A DNA stretch of 64,000 nt from Nemophila menziesii (lineage: Eukaryota; Streptophyta; Magnoliopsida; Boraginales; Hydrophyllaceae): the NCBI GenBank assembly GCA_029959085.1, contig JARWIR010000010.1:30682731-30746730 (forward strand), given 5' to 3'. Below, piece by piece: positions 46,092 to 58,553 of this stretch. Each line of letters opens with the position of its first letter. The stretch's first letter is position 1. The notes under the pieces were generated by a model. It searched no databases. It was not told where the DNA came from and worked only from the letters and a program-made list of their open reading frames with translations. Position numbers and translations under genes: made by a program.

Positions 46092-47622
46092 GGGTCAATT
46101 ACCCATGGGGTCTTGGAGATTATTGTAGTGCCACAAAAGAACTAGTCAATTCCTCTCTCTTTCTTAGAGGCCAATAAGATGTCCATTGTCATTACTACCC
46201 TTCTAGTGCATATACAAAAAAAAGATTCTTCTCTCTTCTCCATTACCATTACTCTCTCTTCTCCATTACCATTATTCTCTCTCTTACTTTATCATTTTTT
46301 CTCTCTCCTCTATCATTAACTATCAATAATATCTAGCTCCGACCACAACCACCGCAGACCGCAGACCACCACTGACCACCGTCGGAAAAAGTTCTGAGCA
46401 TAAAGTACTAAACATGGAAAAATTTATGAGCATAAAATACTGAGCATGGAAAAAGTTCTGAGTATCGGAAAAAGTGTTGAGTATCGGAAAAAATTGCTGA
46501 GTATTTGATATTTTTTGTTGAGTCACTTTACTAAGCATGCTCGTTTGCTCAGTAAATTCACTGAGCATGCTCGTATGCTCAATAACTTTACTGAGTACGG
46601 AGTATTAGGCCAAGAAAAGAAATTTCTCAGCAATAACTAATTAAGAAGAAATTATTATTTCACGGTCAAAATGCAGTAACATGAATTCAACTTTAAATAA
46701 TAATAAATTTAATCTCTGACTTGCCTTATCAAGGCCCAACTATCTATACATATCCTACAAGAACTAAAACAAACATATCCAAAATTCTTGCTGAGCACGA
46801 CATAAAGAAAAAAGGAAAAATATAAAAAACAGCAAGCAAGCTCTTGGTTCAATCGATGAGCTGGATTACGACGTTTCAAGCTCTGTAAAGTACTGAGCAT
46901 AGCTGTAAAGTATTGAGTATAGCTGTAAAGTACTGAGTCTTCACCATGGGAGATCCATGAAGCTTGAACATGAACAAAACCAAATCCATGACAGATCTGA
47001 GCTCCAACTTCACGAAGCTTGAACACCCTGCGAACCAAGCTTCTTCTCCTTCGCCTCAAATCACCAATGATGTCTTCACCGGAGCTGATGTGAGGCAGCT
47101 CTGGTTTGCACAACAACTAATGAACGGTACTTCACCATTAAAGCTCTGAGCTACACGAATAAAGAAGATGCCATGGCTGCAGCTCAAGAAGAAAATTTCC
47201 CGGCAAGATCTTCGCCGGATTTTCTAGCGCGGAGGTTTGAAGCTGGACACCAATGAACTCGTGTTCATGAGCATCTTCGCCTGAGCGCATCTTCACGGCG
47301 ATTTCTCGTGCAGGAGACGAACTCATTAACAGAGGAGATGAAGATTGGTTGTGGTTTGTGAGAGAGAAAGAAGAAAAAGGGAAAAGTAGGTTACGAGTGA
47401 TTGCAGAAGAGAGGAAAGAGAAATTATTATTTTATGTTTGAAAAGAAAATGTGAATAGAAATGGTATATATAGGGGAAAAGAAACAAAAGGGGTACAATA
47501 GTAATTGATTTTTTGGCATATAGTGCAAATTTTTATTTATGGTCTTTAGTAAGAACAGTTAATTCACCTGGTATTGTTGGGTTTTGGAGTGGTGTTTTCA
47601 ATACCTCTTGAGTAATATTTTC
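46092..47622. mobile_element. MULE C: non-autonomous Mutator-like element (1531 bp)
   Basis: Left end GGGTCAATTACCCATGGGG, right end inverted GAAAATATTACTCAAGAGG. Flanks TTAAATAAA (46083-46091) and TAAAATAAA (47623-47631) agree at 8 of 9. Layout as in MULE B: CT-rich tract, CCGACCAC-rich tract, subterminal array (46390-46610), GC-richer body (46930-47340), GAGAGAAAG tract, and a TATATATA box near 47466 reading inward on the minus strand. The body has open stretches on both strands (46964-47149 plus; 47116-46709 and 47326-47138 minus). I do not recognise any protein in them. The string AATCCGGCGAAG is shared with MULE A. Confidence 0.75.
46390..46610. repeat. Subterminal array of MULE C
   Basis: GGAAAAAGTTCTGAGTAT-type units followed by GAGCATGCTCGTATGCTC. 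A further set, GCTGTAAAGTACTGAGCATA, recurs three times at 46880-46940. Confidence 0.8.
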
Positions 47623-47656
47623 TAAAATAAAATAGTGTATCCAATTATTAAATTAT

Positions 47657-47960
47657 GGGTCAATGACCCAAAAAATCAAAATAATATTATACTTGCCCCA
47701 AAGAATCATCCATTAATTTACTATTATAAGATTACATGTTTACCCGTCAAGGACGATTCCCGTCAAGGACGATTCCCATCAAGGACGATTCCCGTCAAGG
47801 ACGATTCCCATCAAGGACGATTCCCGTCAAGGACGATTCCCGTCAAGGACGATTCCCATCAAGGACAAAATTTAGTTAATGATGTTATTGGGAAGAAATT
47901 TTGTCATTGATGTTATTGGGCTGAAAATAATATTATTTTGATTTTTTGGGTCATTTTCCC
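47657..47960. mobile_element. MULE-type MITE carrying a minisatellite (304 bp)
   Basis: Inverted ends GGGTCAATGACCCAAAAAAT and GGGAAAATGACCCAAAAAAT; perfect 9-bp duplication TTAAATTAT at 47648-47656 and 47961-47969. Confidence 0.85.
47745..47866. repeat. 16-bp minisatellite, 7.6 copies
   Basis: Unit CGTCAAGGACGATTCC, with a C-G/C-A alternation at the second base (CGTC or CATC) and otherwise identical copies. Confidence 0.95.
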
Positions 47961-47969
47961 TTAAATTAT

Positions 47970-49050
47970 TATATTCTTCAAATTGTATAAGTTATATTTT
48001 TTATCGACATGGCAAATTTGGACGGCTCTTCACCCCCGACAAATGAAAATAATATTTAAACGTATATTATTAAAATGTGACAAATAGAATAAGGAGATTG
48101 AGATTGAGATACAGGACAACTAAGAAATGACGAAAAAATAAAAGTGATAGTGGTCTTTAATTTGAGTGATAAATAGAGATTCGCTTCCGACGTATGAGAG
48201 ATGTAAGAAAACTACTTTACAAATATAATCCCATTTGCAACATTAATTATGTAAAAGAAAAGCATGTTTTAGGACTCGAATCTCTTAATTCATATTGAAA
48301 GTTGATTGTTTAAATACTTCCAAACAAGTTGATTTAAATAGTTTGTCCTAAAAAATTCTATTTTTTTTAAATTAATTATGATATATCCATATTTTTAACC
48401 ATTCTACCTTTTACCATTAATAATTATTAAAGTATCCACCGTTCTAAATTCTACAACTCATCGTCATTATCGAACCACCACACATTAAACCATCTGCACT
48501 CAGTTATCATCGATCCATCAATACATGCCTAATCACCATTATCGTCACCGAACTTCACCATAACCACACCGTCTCTTTTACATTTCATTATTGTTATTCA
48601 CCATTTTCTTTGATCCAATAACCCTTCGCTATCACCATAACCATAACCATCACTGCTACAACTCAACACCATCAACAATGTACTTAAATACCATCACATC
48701 AAGACCGATCGATTCTTCATCAACCCACTAGGCCCATCACCACAGACCCAACTACGCATCTGATTTCTTACACCTCACCACCACCCTACACCATCGCTCT
48801 AATTATTTCACAAAAGAGTATCACGACCCTCATCCTCGTCCAATCCATATCTGATTGGCTACACTAATTTGAACCATAACTCAATCCATATCCGATCATC
48901 AAAATTCTCGTCCTCGCTCAATCTATATCCAGTATTCACGCACTAATAATTTAACATTTTAAGACTGAGGGCCGATAACCTTGGTGGTGGAGGTTTTGTG
49001 TCAATAGATCCGAATAAGGTGGTGATTTTCATGGAGAAGACCAAAGATAA
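47970..49050. other. Intergenic, CCA/CAT-rich low complexity
   Basis: From about 48,420 to 48,900 the sequence is rich in CACC and ATCACC strings with no frame. I see no gene. Confidence 0.5.
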
Positions 49051-49059
49051 CGAGAGAAT

Positions 49060-51270
49060 TTGGCCACCGTCGTGAGCCCCAGTTCCAAATTCTATGTTAG
49101 GTATGCTGCATATAGACAATGATACTGATATGGCTGTCAACTTTGCTATAATAGAGAACCAGTTGAAATAGCTTGACTTAGCTGTCAAAGAAGACCTCCA
49201 AAAAGGCCTTCAAAGTAAGAAGCTAGAGGTAACGTAGTACAAGAGTCATATGGATGTTCGTGTTATGGAGTTCTAAATCACAGTTGAAAAGAATGTCAAA
49301 GCAACCCCGTGTTAGTCTTCTTCATGGGAATCTGTGGAAATTATCAAGGTGCTACTTATCAAGGGAACTCTTATTAAACTCCGCCACAAGCAAATAACTA
49401 TCAAGCGAGGACTCAAAATCATTATCAGAGTGGTCAAGCATATGGGAATCATGCTCCTCATCCACCAGTTTATGATTCATATGCAAGAAATCTAGCAGAA
49501 AAGGCACTTCCAGCACATCCACAGGAAGGGGTGAGTAAGTTGGAAAAGAACATCAATAAAGTTATAGAATTTGCAACTGAATGAAAAGTGAGGTGAAGAT
49601 CAACTCTACTAACACATCACTAAAGAGTTTAGACAGCAAGTGAAGCGAATCAGTAAAACTCTTCAACAACCATTAGGGGTGTGCGCGGGTCGGTTTTGGA
49701 TGAAATATGCCCAACCCACAAACCGCCCATTCTTGTGCGGGGTTTGAAAAATGAGAACCGCGCCCGCCCAATCCATTATATAAACCATTGAGTGGGTTGA
49801 GCAGGTTGAGCAGGTTGCGGGTGCATTGCGGGTGATTTAGTTCGATAAATGAGCCGAATTTGTATCCATAATCATTCGGCAGATCAATTTTATATTACAA
49901 ATAAATGTTGCAACAAAAAAAATATAGTTTAGGATACTCATATACACTTTAAATCATCTCTGATTTAAAAAATATATAAAATAAGATTTTAAGAAAATAA
50001 ATTTATGAATTAAATAAAAGATAGAGATAATATCATAACTGAAATGAAAAACAGATTCATTAGATAAAATATTTTTAAAATATTGAGGGATTTAAAAAAA
50101 TTAAAAGGGAATGAATTAAAAAAAAAGTAGAGTGAGAATCACATGACCCTACTAGTTTATTTAAATAAAATGAGCAATAAGAATTTTTCTAATAATTTAT
50201 ACTACATGGTAATCGGGTTTGCAGGTTTCAAGTTTAAATTCCACAATTCTCAAAAATGTATATTTTTTCTACAATGTAAACCACAACCCACCCAATAAAA
50301 AATTAACCTGTATTATTTCAGGTTAGTGTAATTGGGTTGGTCAGGTTATGCGGGTTTTCTAACCCGATGCAGACCCCTAACAACCACAATAAGTTAAAAT
50401 CTTGTACATATTTCAAGGTACAAATACTGAGGTCAAGTCACTTCAAAATGGTAATGCAAATGTGAACTTTGAAGCATGTAAGGCCATGGTCTTTGAAGTG
50501 GAACGACCTCTTAAGCCAAATATAGATGAGGTAATAGTCAAGTATTGGGTTGAAGAGGTGTAATAGGAGGTGTTCGAGAAACCAATGGAAGAAAATAGAA
50601 TCTGGGAGCAGAACCGCCGCCACAAGATATCCGCCCACCACCGTCATTTTCAAGGGTCGCCAAGTAGAATGATGACTTCGAGTACAAGAAATTCATTGAG
50701 ATGTTGAGTCAACTCAAGATCAATATTTCCTTACTCAAATCCATCAAGAAAGTCCCCAAATATCAGAGATTCTTAAAGTAGACACTCTCTAAGAAGAACA
50801 AATTTGTCGAGTTTGAGACCGTGGCATTGACCGAGAAAATATCTACAAAGTTACAAAGGAAGTTTCCACCTAAGATGAAAGTTCCAGGAGGTTTTAACCT
50901 TTCAATCAATATTAATGGTGTGTTTGACGTTGAATCATTGTGTGACTTGGGAGGGAGCGTGAACCTTTGCGCAAGAGTGTGTTCGATGAGTTGGGCAATG
51001 TAGCAGCAAAGTCGACCTCTGTCATATTGCAATTGGCAGATCGTATAGATACGTGCTCGTGGGGAGTCATAGTGGATGTATTGGTTCAATTAGGTAACCT
51101 CATTATACCTACGTACTTTATTATCCTCGACTATAATGCATTAATGTTGGTAAGAACGTGCGTCTCATACTGAGTTTTCCATTCTTGGCCATGGGGTGCA
51201 CAATGATCAACGTGTACAAGTGATCAGTGACTTTGAGCATTGAAGATGAATCACAAACGTTTTATGTTTT
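49060..51270 (+). pseudogene. Athila-like gag-protease remnant
   Basis: Plus strand. YDSYARNLAEKALPAHPQEG (49,465-49,530) is parallel to [13 protein letters not shown] of the intact element; KVPKYQRFLK (50,752) matches [30 protein letters not shown] (50,900-50,955) holds the protease DLG, followed by SVILQLADR (51,020) and NLIIPTYFIILDYNA (51,095). Stops and frameshifts are frequent, and no RT follows. A hAT element interrupts it at 49674. It belongs to a different family from the young element, judged by divergence. Confidence 0.7.
49674..50379. mobile_element. hAT-type non-autonomous element (706 bp)
   Basis: Starts TAGGGGTGTGCGCGGGTCGG; inverted right end TAGGGGTCTGCATCGGGTTA. 8-bp flanks ACAACCAT / ACAACCAC (one mismatch). 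No transposase. GGGTTG/CAACCC-rich ends with an AT-rich centre. Confidence 0.8.
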
Positions 51271-51580
51271 GGAAAATATAAATAATAGAGAGGTGAAAAA
51301 GATTTTCGTGATTCTAAATGTGATCAAGAACTCTACTTGAAGATCTCAAGAGAAACCGAGCGAAAGAAAGAAAAAGATGAGTTGGGGTGGAAGATGAACT
51401 AGTTATGAAAGCTCTCATTTTCACAAATAAACCGCAAAAATGCCAACCAAAGTGGCTTGATCATTTAATGTCATGCAGAGTTGTTTCAGAGTTGTTTTAG
51501 ACAAAGTGATACAAATTATTAAAATAATTATATCGCATGAAAAAGATAGTTAATTTTTTTTCTAAAATTATTTAATTTGA

Positions 51581-52199
<619 letters not shown>

Positions 52200-53341
52200 A
52201 ACTTTAGACGGCAACGAGGTTGAACAATTCGAAGACTGTATAACAAAGTACTCCATGGCCTCTGGACAACGAATAAATTACAACAAATCTTCCATCTACT
52301 TTAGTAGAGACACTCCAGCGACCATACGTCAACAAGTTACAACCAGGTTACAGATACAGGAAAAGGATAATCTTGGAAAATACTTAGGTATCCCATTGTG
52401 TCATAAACAGTCAAAGGTCGAAGCACTACAATGGCTTGCAGAAAGACTATTTAGCAAAACAGAGGGATGGAAAGCACACCTTTTGTTGGAAGAAGGCAAG
52501 GAAGTCCTTATTAAAGCAGTTCTTCAGGCTCTTCCCACATACTCTATGTCAATCTTCTCTTTTCCAATTACTTTTTGTAATAAATTAATATCGGCAATTT
52601 CGAATTTTTGGTGGAATTCAGGTGAAAAATCTCGAATACATTGGTTAGCATGGGAGAAACTAGCCGTTAGCAAACTTCTTGGCGGCATGGGTTTTAAGGA
52701 CTTTAAGCGCATGAATACGGCCTTACTAGCAGCACATGCGTGGCGAATTCTAAACAACCCTGACACGCTAGCAGCACGCTTACTTAAAGGTATTTATTTT
52801 CCGAAAACTACTTTTCTCGACGTCAAGTTATGACAATCTCGAACATGGTCTTGGGCTAGTTTAGTAGAAGGCCGAGATATGCTCAAAAAATATGGCCGAT
52901 TTTAAATAGGTAACGGTAAATCGATTAATATCTGGAACGATAAATGGCTAGATACGCCATGGAAATTAGAACGTCCACAAGGGTGCCAATTAGAAAAACT
53001 TCATGAACTCTGGAATGTAGATCTTTCATCATGGAATATAGATTTAATTTGTGATCTCTTCCCCGCCCCGATTATCTCAGTCATACTCAGAACACGATTC
53101 TTCTCGACTGAAGCTTCAGACAAGTTCATATGGACACATGCAAAGAATGGAGATTATGTTACGAAGACGGGATACAAAATTCTTACCGATCATGCAGTGT
53201 TCGAGGTACCACATCAATCAACAGGCATACCGGTGGCAGATATACTTTGGAAAACAATATGGGAATCTAACGTACCTACAAAGGTTAGAATCTTTTCTTG
53301 GAAAGTTTGTAATAACGCAATCCGGACAGGTACAAACCTAG

Positions 53342-53350
53342 AAAAAAGAA
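53342..53350. repeat. 9-bp target duplication of the MITE in the LINE
   Basis: AAAAAAGAA here and at 53543-53551. Removing the MITE and one copy joins TNLEKR to KCESQ in frame. Confidence 0.85.
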
Positions 53351-53542
53351 GAGTAAAGATATATATCACCCTTTTTTGCTTCACCTCTATATCACCTCCT
53401 ATGTGGAGGTTTTGAGCACCAATCAAATAGTTTCTCTCTCCCATTTATTTATTTTCTCTCTCTTTTGTTTAGTGCCACATAAGGTGACATATAGGAGGTG
53501 AAATAAGGGTGAAGCAAATAGGGGTGATATATAGCAATTCTC
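53351..53542. mobile_element. MULE-type MITE inside the LINE (192 bp)
   Basis: Inverted ends GAGTAAAGATATATATCACC and GAGAATTGCTATATATCACC with TTTGCTTCACC inside both. Confidence 0.88.
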
Positions 53543-54478
53543 AAAAAAGAAAATGCGAAAGCCAAAGCAACTGTCGCTGGTGCGATGCAGAACACGAAAC
53601 AACAGAACATCTACTGCTCAATTGTGGAGTTTCAAAACTTATTTGGGCAGGATCGGCACTAGAGATACATGTGGACAACGTTGAGCTGGACGTGGGACAC
53701 TGGTTTTTAAAACTGGTTGAAATATATACGATAGGAGGGTGGCAAAAGGAGGTTGTAATTTCATACATCTTGCTGATGTTGTGGAATCTCTGGAAGGCAA
53801 AAATGAAAAGTCGGCACAATAATTCAGACATTGATCCAGAGATAGTGATTCGCCAAACTAATACTCAAGTACAAGAATACTTTGGTCCAAACTGGTTCAA
53901 CAAAGAACACCCAAATCTCGAGAATATTACGACACCAACTCCCAGGAGTACGAGTCTCGACTGCACCACGACGCTCACCTTTACTTGTGATGCGTCTTTC
54001 ACACAAGTGCATATCCCCACGGGGATTGGGATTATTCAGATAAATAAAGTCGAAGGATCACGGGTAAAGTATATGACAACGGCCAGCTGTAATACCATAG
54101 TAGAAGGGGAAGCTCTGGCCATCATCAAGGCATTAGAGATTGGACAACAATGGCCGCAACAAGAGAAAACTTTTTTCTCGGATAACCTTGACTTGGTTCA
54201 AGGTATACAACAAGTGTTGGCAGCTAGATGGGATCTTAGACCGTACATCAGGCATATCCACAAACTGGTCGGGGGAATCGGGCCCAGTCTTCTTCAAACA
54301 CATTCCCCGCAGATTTAATGCAGGTGCTGATAGTCTAGCAAAAGAAGCCAGGCACAGGGCAACTGACGGATCTTTGTCTTTCAACGCTTTCACTGACAGG
54401 TTCTCGAAACTTGACATTGGTTAATTTCTTAGGTTCCTAATTTTTTCGTAATATATATACCCGTCAAAAAAAAAAAAA

Positions 54479-54989
54479 GAGTGAAGCCATGGCCGCTAAT
54501 AAATTTGACAAGATATCGAATCTAATACTTATATTAATTTATTATCTTTTTCCAATTTTTGGATCTTATATTAATTTATTAATTAATTAATATGTTATCT
54601 ATAATATATCATACGAAAGCCTTTGTCTGCTCGTAGACCATGCCATAATAAATACAAATTAAACCAATCATGAGACCATGCAAACTTGATAATATCCATA
54701 ACCAAAACCTGCAAACATGATTCACGGATTCCTTCACGCAAGACAAATAAACAAGACTCATCGCTTACGCAACTTGCATAAAAATACTATATTAGAATAG
54801 CTGCTTCAACAAGTAATACAAATTTGTTATTGTCATAAAAGTGGACCTGATAATTGATATGGATGTAATTAATTAATATTTTTCTTCACTTAGAACAATA
54901 TATTGCGAAAATCACGAACATTAGAACAATATATCATACCATTGCTACGGAGATAACCACCATCAAGGTAGTAGCTAGTAACCTCAAAA
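54479..54989. other. AT-rich intergenic stretch
   Basis: No coding or clear repeat structure. Confidence 0.5.
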
Positions 54990-57276
54990 GTAGTCACTAA
55001 AAATTATGCACACCTTTAACGATTGTTATTGGATTTTAAAAATTAATCGCTAGTATATTATTGTTAGACATTCCCATTGTTTAGCAATAAAATTACCAAT
55101 TTTTTTTTTTTTTTTTTGCAATCACCTACGTGGTAATAAAGGTCATACTCTATCAAGTATGTGTTTACTTAGGTATACGGACCATCAATATCGAATACCT
55201 TTGTAGGCACTATATTTCACTGACCTTTAGTGGCTACTGGTAGGTCAATGCTATTTCCCGATCAATTTGTGGTCGGCTTTACTATAATATCTTTTGCGAC
55301 CAAATGGTGGTCACTAAAAGCGGGTTAAAAACACTAATTTTGTATTTATTCAATTGTAAATTTTCCAGATCATACCTACTACATCCAATTTACACCACAA
55401 ATATATTAAATTTAAAATAATAAAAATAAACACAAAAAAATAAATATTCAACACATAAGTTATTTTGTTATACAAATTATTATAATCAGCTTATACTACT
55501 AGTTTTTCTCGTATTTATCTTTTTCAAAGTCAATAAGCTCATCATCACTATCGATATGTATTGTTTGGTGACCATCAACCTCATTTGCATACTCGTCCCA
55601 AGTATCGTTCGGGTATTCCTCATCATCTACAATAGGTCGATCGTGCTCTAATCTCTCTTGGTCGACTTCGGTTTATTTTCCGTTATTCAGGCGTAATCCA
55701 TCTAATTCTGCGATGTCATTGAATGGGTATCGACTCAAAGGCATCACGTCGTCACGATACCCCAAACATCTACACTCCAACTGTGACGATCGCTCAATTT
55801 TCAAACAACTTTCCACGCACCACGCCGTGATCCCTTTGTATATGCACTAAATCATCAATGTAAAACACACGCTTTGCTTGATACTCTAGGATGTATGGTC
55901 CAGTTGTGTACCAATATGAACTAGTGTCAATTCTGGTCACACTGTGTTTGTTTTTAACTGTTCCTTTTCTGATGTTGTACCACTTGCACTCGAAAACCGT
56001 TACAGATATTTTTTTCAAAATCTACCTTGAATACGTTAACCAATTCACCATACCAATGTATCCGCAGTGACACGTCTTTCACCTTTTTCCCGCGAGACCC
56101 GTTTTACCCCATTTATGACACATATATCATATTTCCACATGGTACGGTTGAGACTGTTAGGCCACATACTGGAGTTTTGTGGCTACAATTGGATCGCGAG
56201 TTTCCTTCATGTAAAATCCCTATTAATGGGGAAAAATGGCGAGTTTCACTATCTTGATTAATATTTTAATTTTGAAACATATTTTACCTTCTCCACTAAC
56301 CAGTTATATTTCGATGACTTTTTCCACATCTACTTGACCATCTGCAACCAGCATCGACTTTTGTTCCCTAATACATAAAAGAAGATGGATAGTAAATAAC
56401 TTACTCCATATAAATATGGGTCTCCTCATAAGACCGTAGAACACACCAAACAAGCATGTCATGATAAATTTAGGGAAGATAAACAAGACTCTTTCTTCCC
56501 TCCGGGTTAGATTGACTTCTGAAAATCGATATCTCTCATGGGTTTAGCACTGGATCTGCATATCTGTCTGGATAATTAAACTTGGGGTTTTCCTCTTTGA
56601 GATAACGTGATAGGATAGTCAAAATCTCCTCCATAACAAAACACTCGGCTATAAGATTTTCTATCATTGCCAAATTTTGTATATAATCCTCTAACTTCTT
56701 CAATTAACACTCGAACATGTGCATACAACACATCTATAATGGTCCACCAAGTATCACTTCGTCATACAAGTGTACGACTAGATGAACCATGATATCGAAA
56801 AAGCTGTTGGAGATATCATCTCAAGCCGACACATTAGATTATTAACATACTTTCTCCCTTTTCCTAATTCACAGGTACATTCCGTTTACAAATCATATGA
56901 TTTTTTTTTTACAAATCCATGATGGTATTACTAATCTATTTATGCTCAAGAAATCCTGATACACTAGCAACAAACAAGAACTACATCATTGTGTGACAGC
57001 CATGGGATTTTATTTCGATAATCTTCCTGGAATCAATAACAATATTATTTATCAAACTCGACGCAAAATCATCGGGACTATTTTGAGTCTTCAACCATAC
57101 AAGAAAAGCCTCTCGCTTATTCAAACGGATCACATACTTTATTTTCGTACCCCTCACATCTATAGCCAACCACAATACCTCTCGTATACGCCGATCCTTC
57201 AAATCCAGTCTCACCTTCACGTTGTCTTCGTTAAATTTGTTTTTAAGACTCACAACTGTACCAAGTAGGCTATCAC

Positions 57277-58553
57277 CAGAGCCGGTCCTGTCGAGTTTTG
57301 GGCCCTGGGCGAAAATTTTAAGTAGGCCTTCATATTAGAAAAAAAATTATAATATCTTAAAAATTTGAATAAAAAATCTACATTAATAAAACTAATTCTT
57401 CATTAAAAGATAATATTACATAACAAAAAATTTTAAACCTCAAACGAAGAAAAAAGAGTACCCTACACTACAATATTACAACGGAAGAACTAAACACTCT
57501 AAATTTTGAACGAGCAATTTATAAATTTAATATAATTTTTTTTTTGTTCAAAAATCATGAAAACATATATAATTTATAAAACTTGTACTGCAATTAGTAA
57601 AATTTAAAAAAGAAAAAAAAAGCACCACAAGTAGGCTGTAGTCTTTAACGACTTGCAACTTAATTAATTCTTATTTTTTGTCAAAGCAATATTTAATAAA
57701 TTGATCAAATTCAAAATTGTTATCAAATGTCAAAGCAAACAAATTTAGTTATTAAAACAACTTAATAAATTTAGAACCAAAAGAAAACAGAAATATATGC
57801 GATAATTTGTAACAATTAAAAAAAATACTTAGACAAAAAAATATTGTCTACCATAAAATCTAAAATTTATAATTATACCTATTTAATTTATTAACAAATT
57901 ATAAAATTGATATATTTAATTATAGAATATAAAATAAATTAAATATAAAATTAAAATATTAAAATTACCTGAAAATAACCTTTGAAGATCGTTGTCAAAA
58001 AAAAAAAAAAACCTTTGAAAATTTGATTGTCTTCTATAAAATCTAAAATTTATAATTATAACTATTTAGTTCATTAACAAATTATAACATTGATATATTT
58101 AATTTTAGAATATAAACTAAATTAAATATAAAATTTTAAGATTAAAATTACCTTAAGGAAAAGATCGTTGTCTAAAAAAAAACCTCTAAAAATTTGATGA
58201 ATGTACTTTGAAATATACCTTACTATGCTTACTTATAAGTAGATCTTTTTGCTTTAACTTAATAGTAATTAAGAATGATGATAGTTTTAGTAAATCAAGA
58301 GAAAAAAAGACATATTATATTGAGAATTGGAAGAGGTTTTTACTGTTAACATTAAAAGTTGGAATCAGAGACTTACTTTATATAATGAAATTTGATTAGA
58401 AAAAATAAATCATAAATAATGGACTTGTATTATATTGGGTCTTATTTTCTTTAATATATAAATAAATTATAAAGAACCTAAAAAATTTTGGGCCCCTATA
58501 AATTTTGGGCCCTGTGCAGTTGCCCTTGTTGCACTTGTCCAGGACCGGCTCTG
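57277..58553. mobile_element. hAT-type non-autonomous element (1277 bp)
   Basis: Inverted ends CAGAGCCGGTCCTG; perfect 8-bp duplication GCTATCAC at 57269-57276 and 58554-58561. GGGCCCTGGGC near the left and GGGCCCCT/GGGCCCTGTGC near the right. The interior is very AT-rich without transposase. Confidence 0.92.
57843..58190. repeat. Tandem duplication (about 180 bp x 2) within the hAT element
   Basis: TAAAATCTAAAATTTATAAT and the following sequence occur at 57,855 and 58,037, each ending in GATCGTTGTC plus an A run. Confidence 0.75.

Larger units (their letters stand above)
52200..54478 (+). pseudogene. L1-type LINE ORF2, 5'-truncated
   Basis: Begins inside the RT palm/thumb (ASGQRINYNKSSIYF, 52,255), then LPTYSMSIFSFPITFCNKLI (52,530), FWWNSGEKSRIHWLAWEKL (52,605), zinc-binding CESQSNCRWCD..TTEHLLLNC (53,552-53,630), and an RNase H domain from CDASFTQVHIPTGIGI (53,990) to HIPRRFNAGADSLAKEA (54,300). 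Only a few stops or frameshifts are present, so it is younger than the LINE at 42720. A 13-nt A tail (54466-54478) ends it. The MITE at 53351 splits the frame. The YLGIP block and zinc motif are standard for plant L1. Confidence 0.88.

Noticed and set aside
47745..47866. Regular short repeats resembling a CRISPR array
   Set aside because: There are no unique spacers; units are directly adjacent 16-mers in a plant genome.
47635..47910. A 91-codon frame with repeated PVKDDS/RQGRFPS units
   Set aside because: It is the 16-bp minisatellite read in three phases inside a MITE.
48420..48900. CACC/ATCACC-rich stretch as a possible coding exon
   Set aside because: All frames contain stops, and the pattern is simple low complexity.
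54995..55010. CACTAAAAATTATGC as the definite left CACTA terminus
   Set aside because: It does not pair well with the right end and no 3-bp duplication is visible, so the border is given only as approximate.
55081..55115. Poly-T run near 55,100 as a retroposon tail
   Set aside because: No matching target duplication or 3' end structure was found around it.
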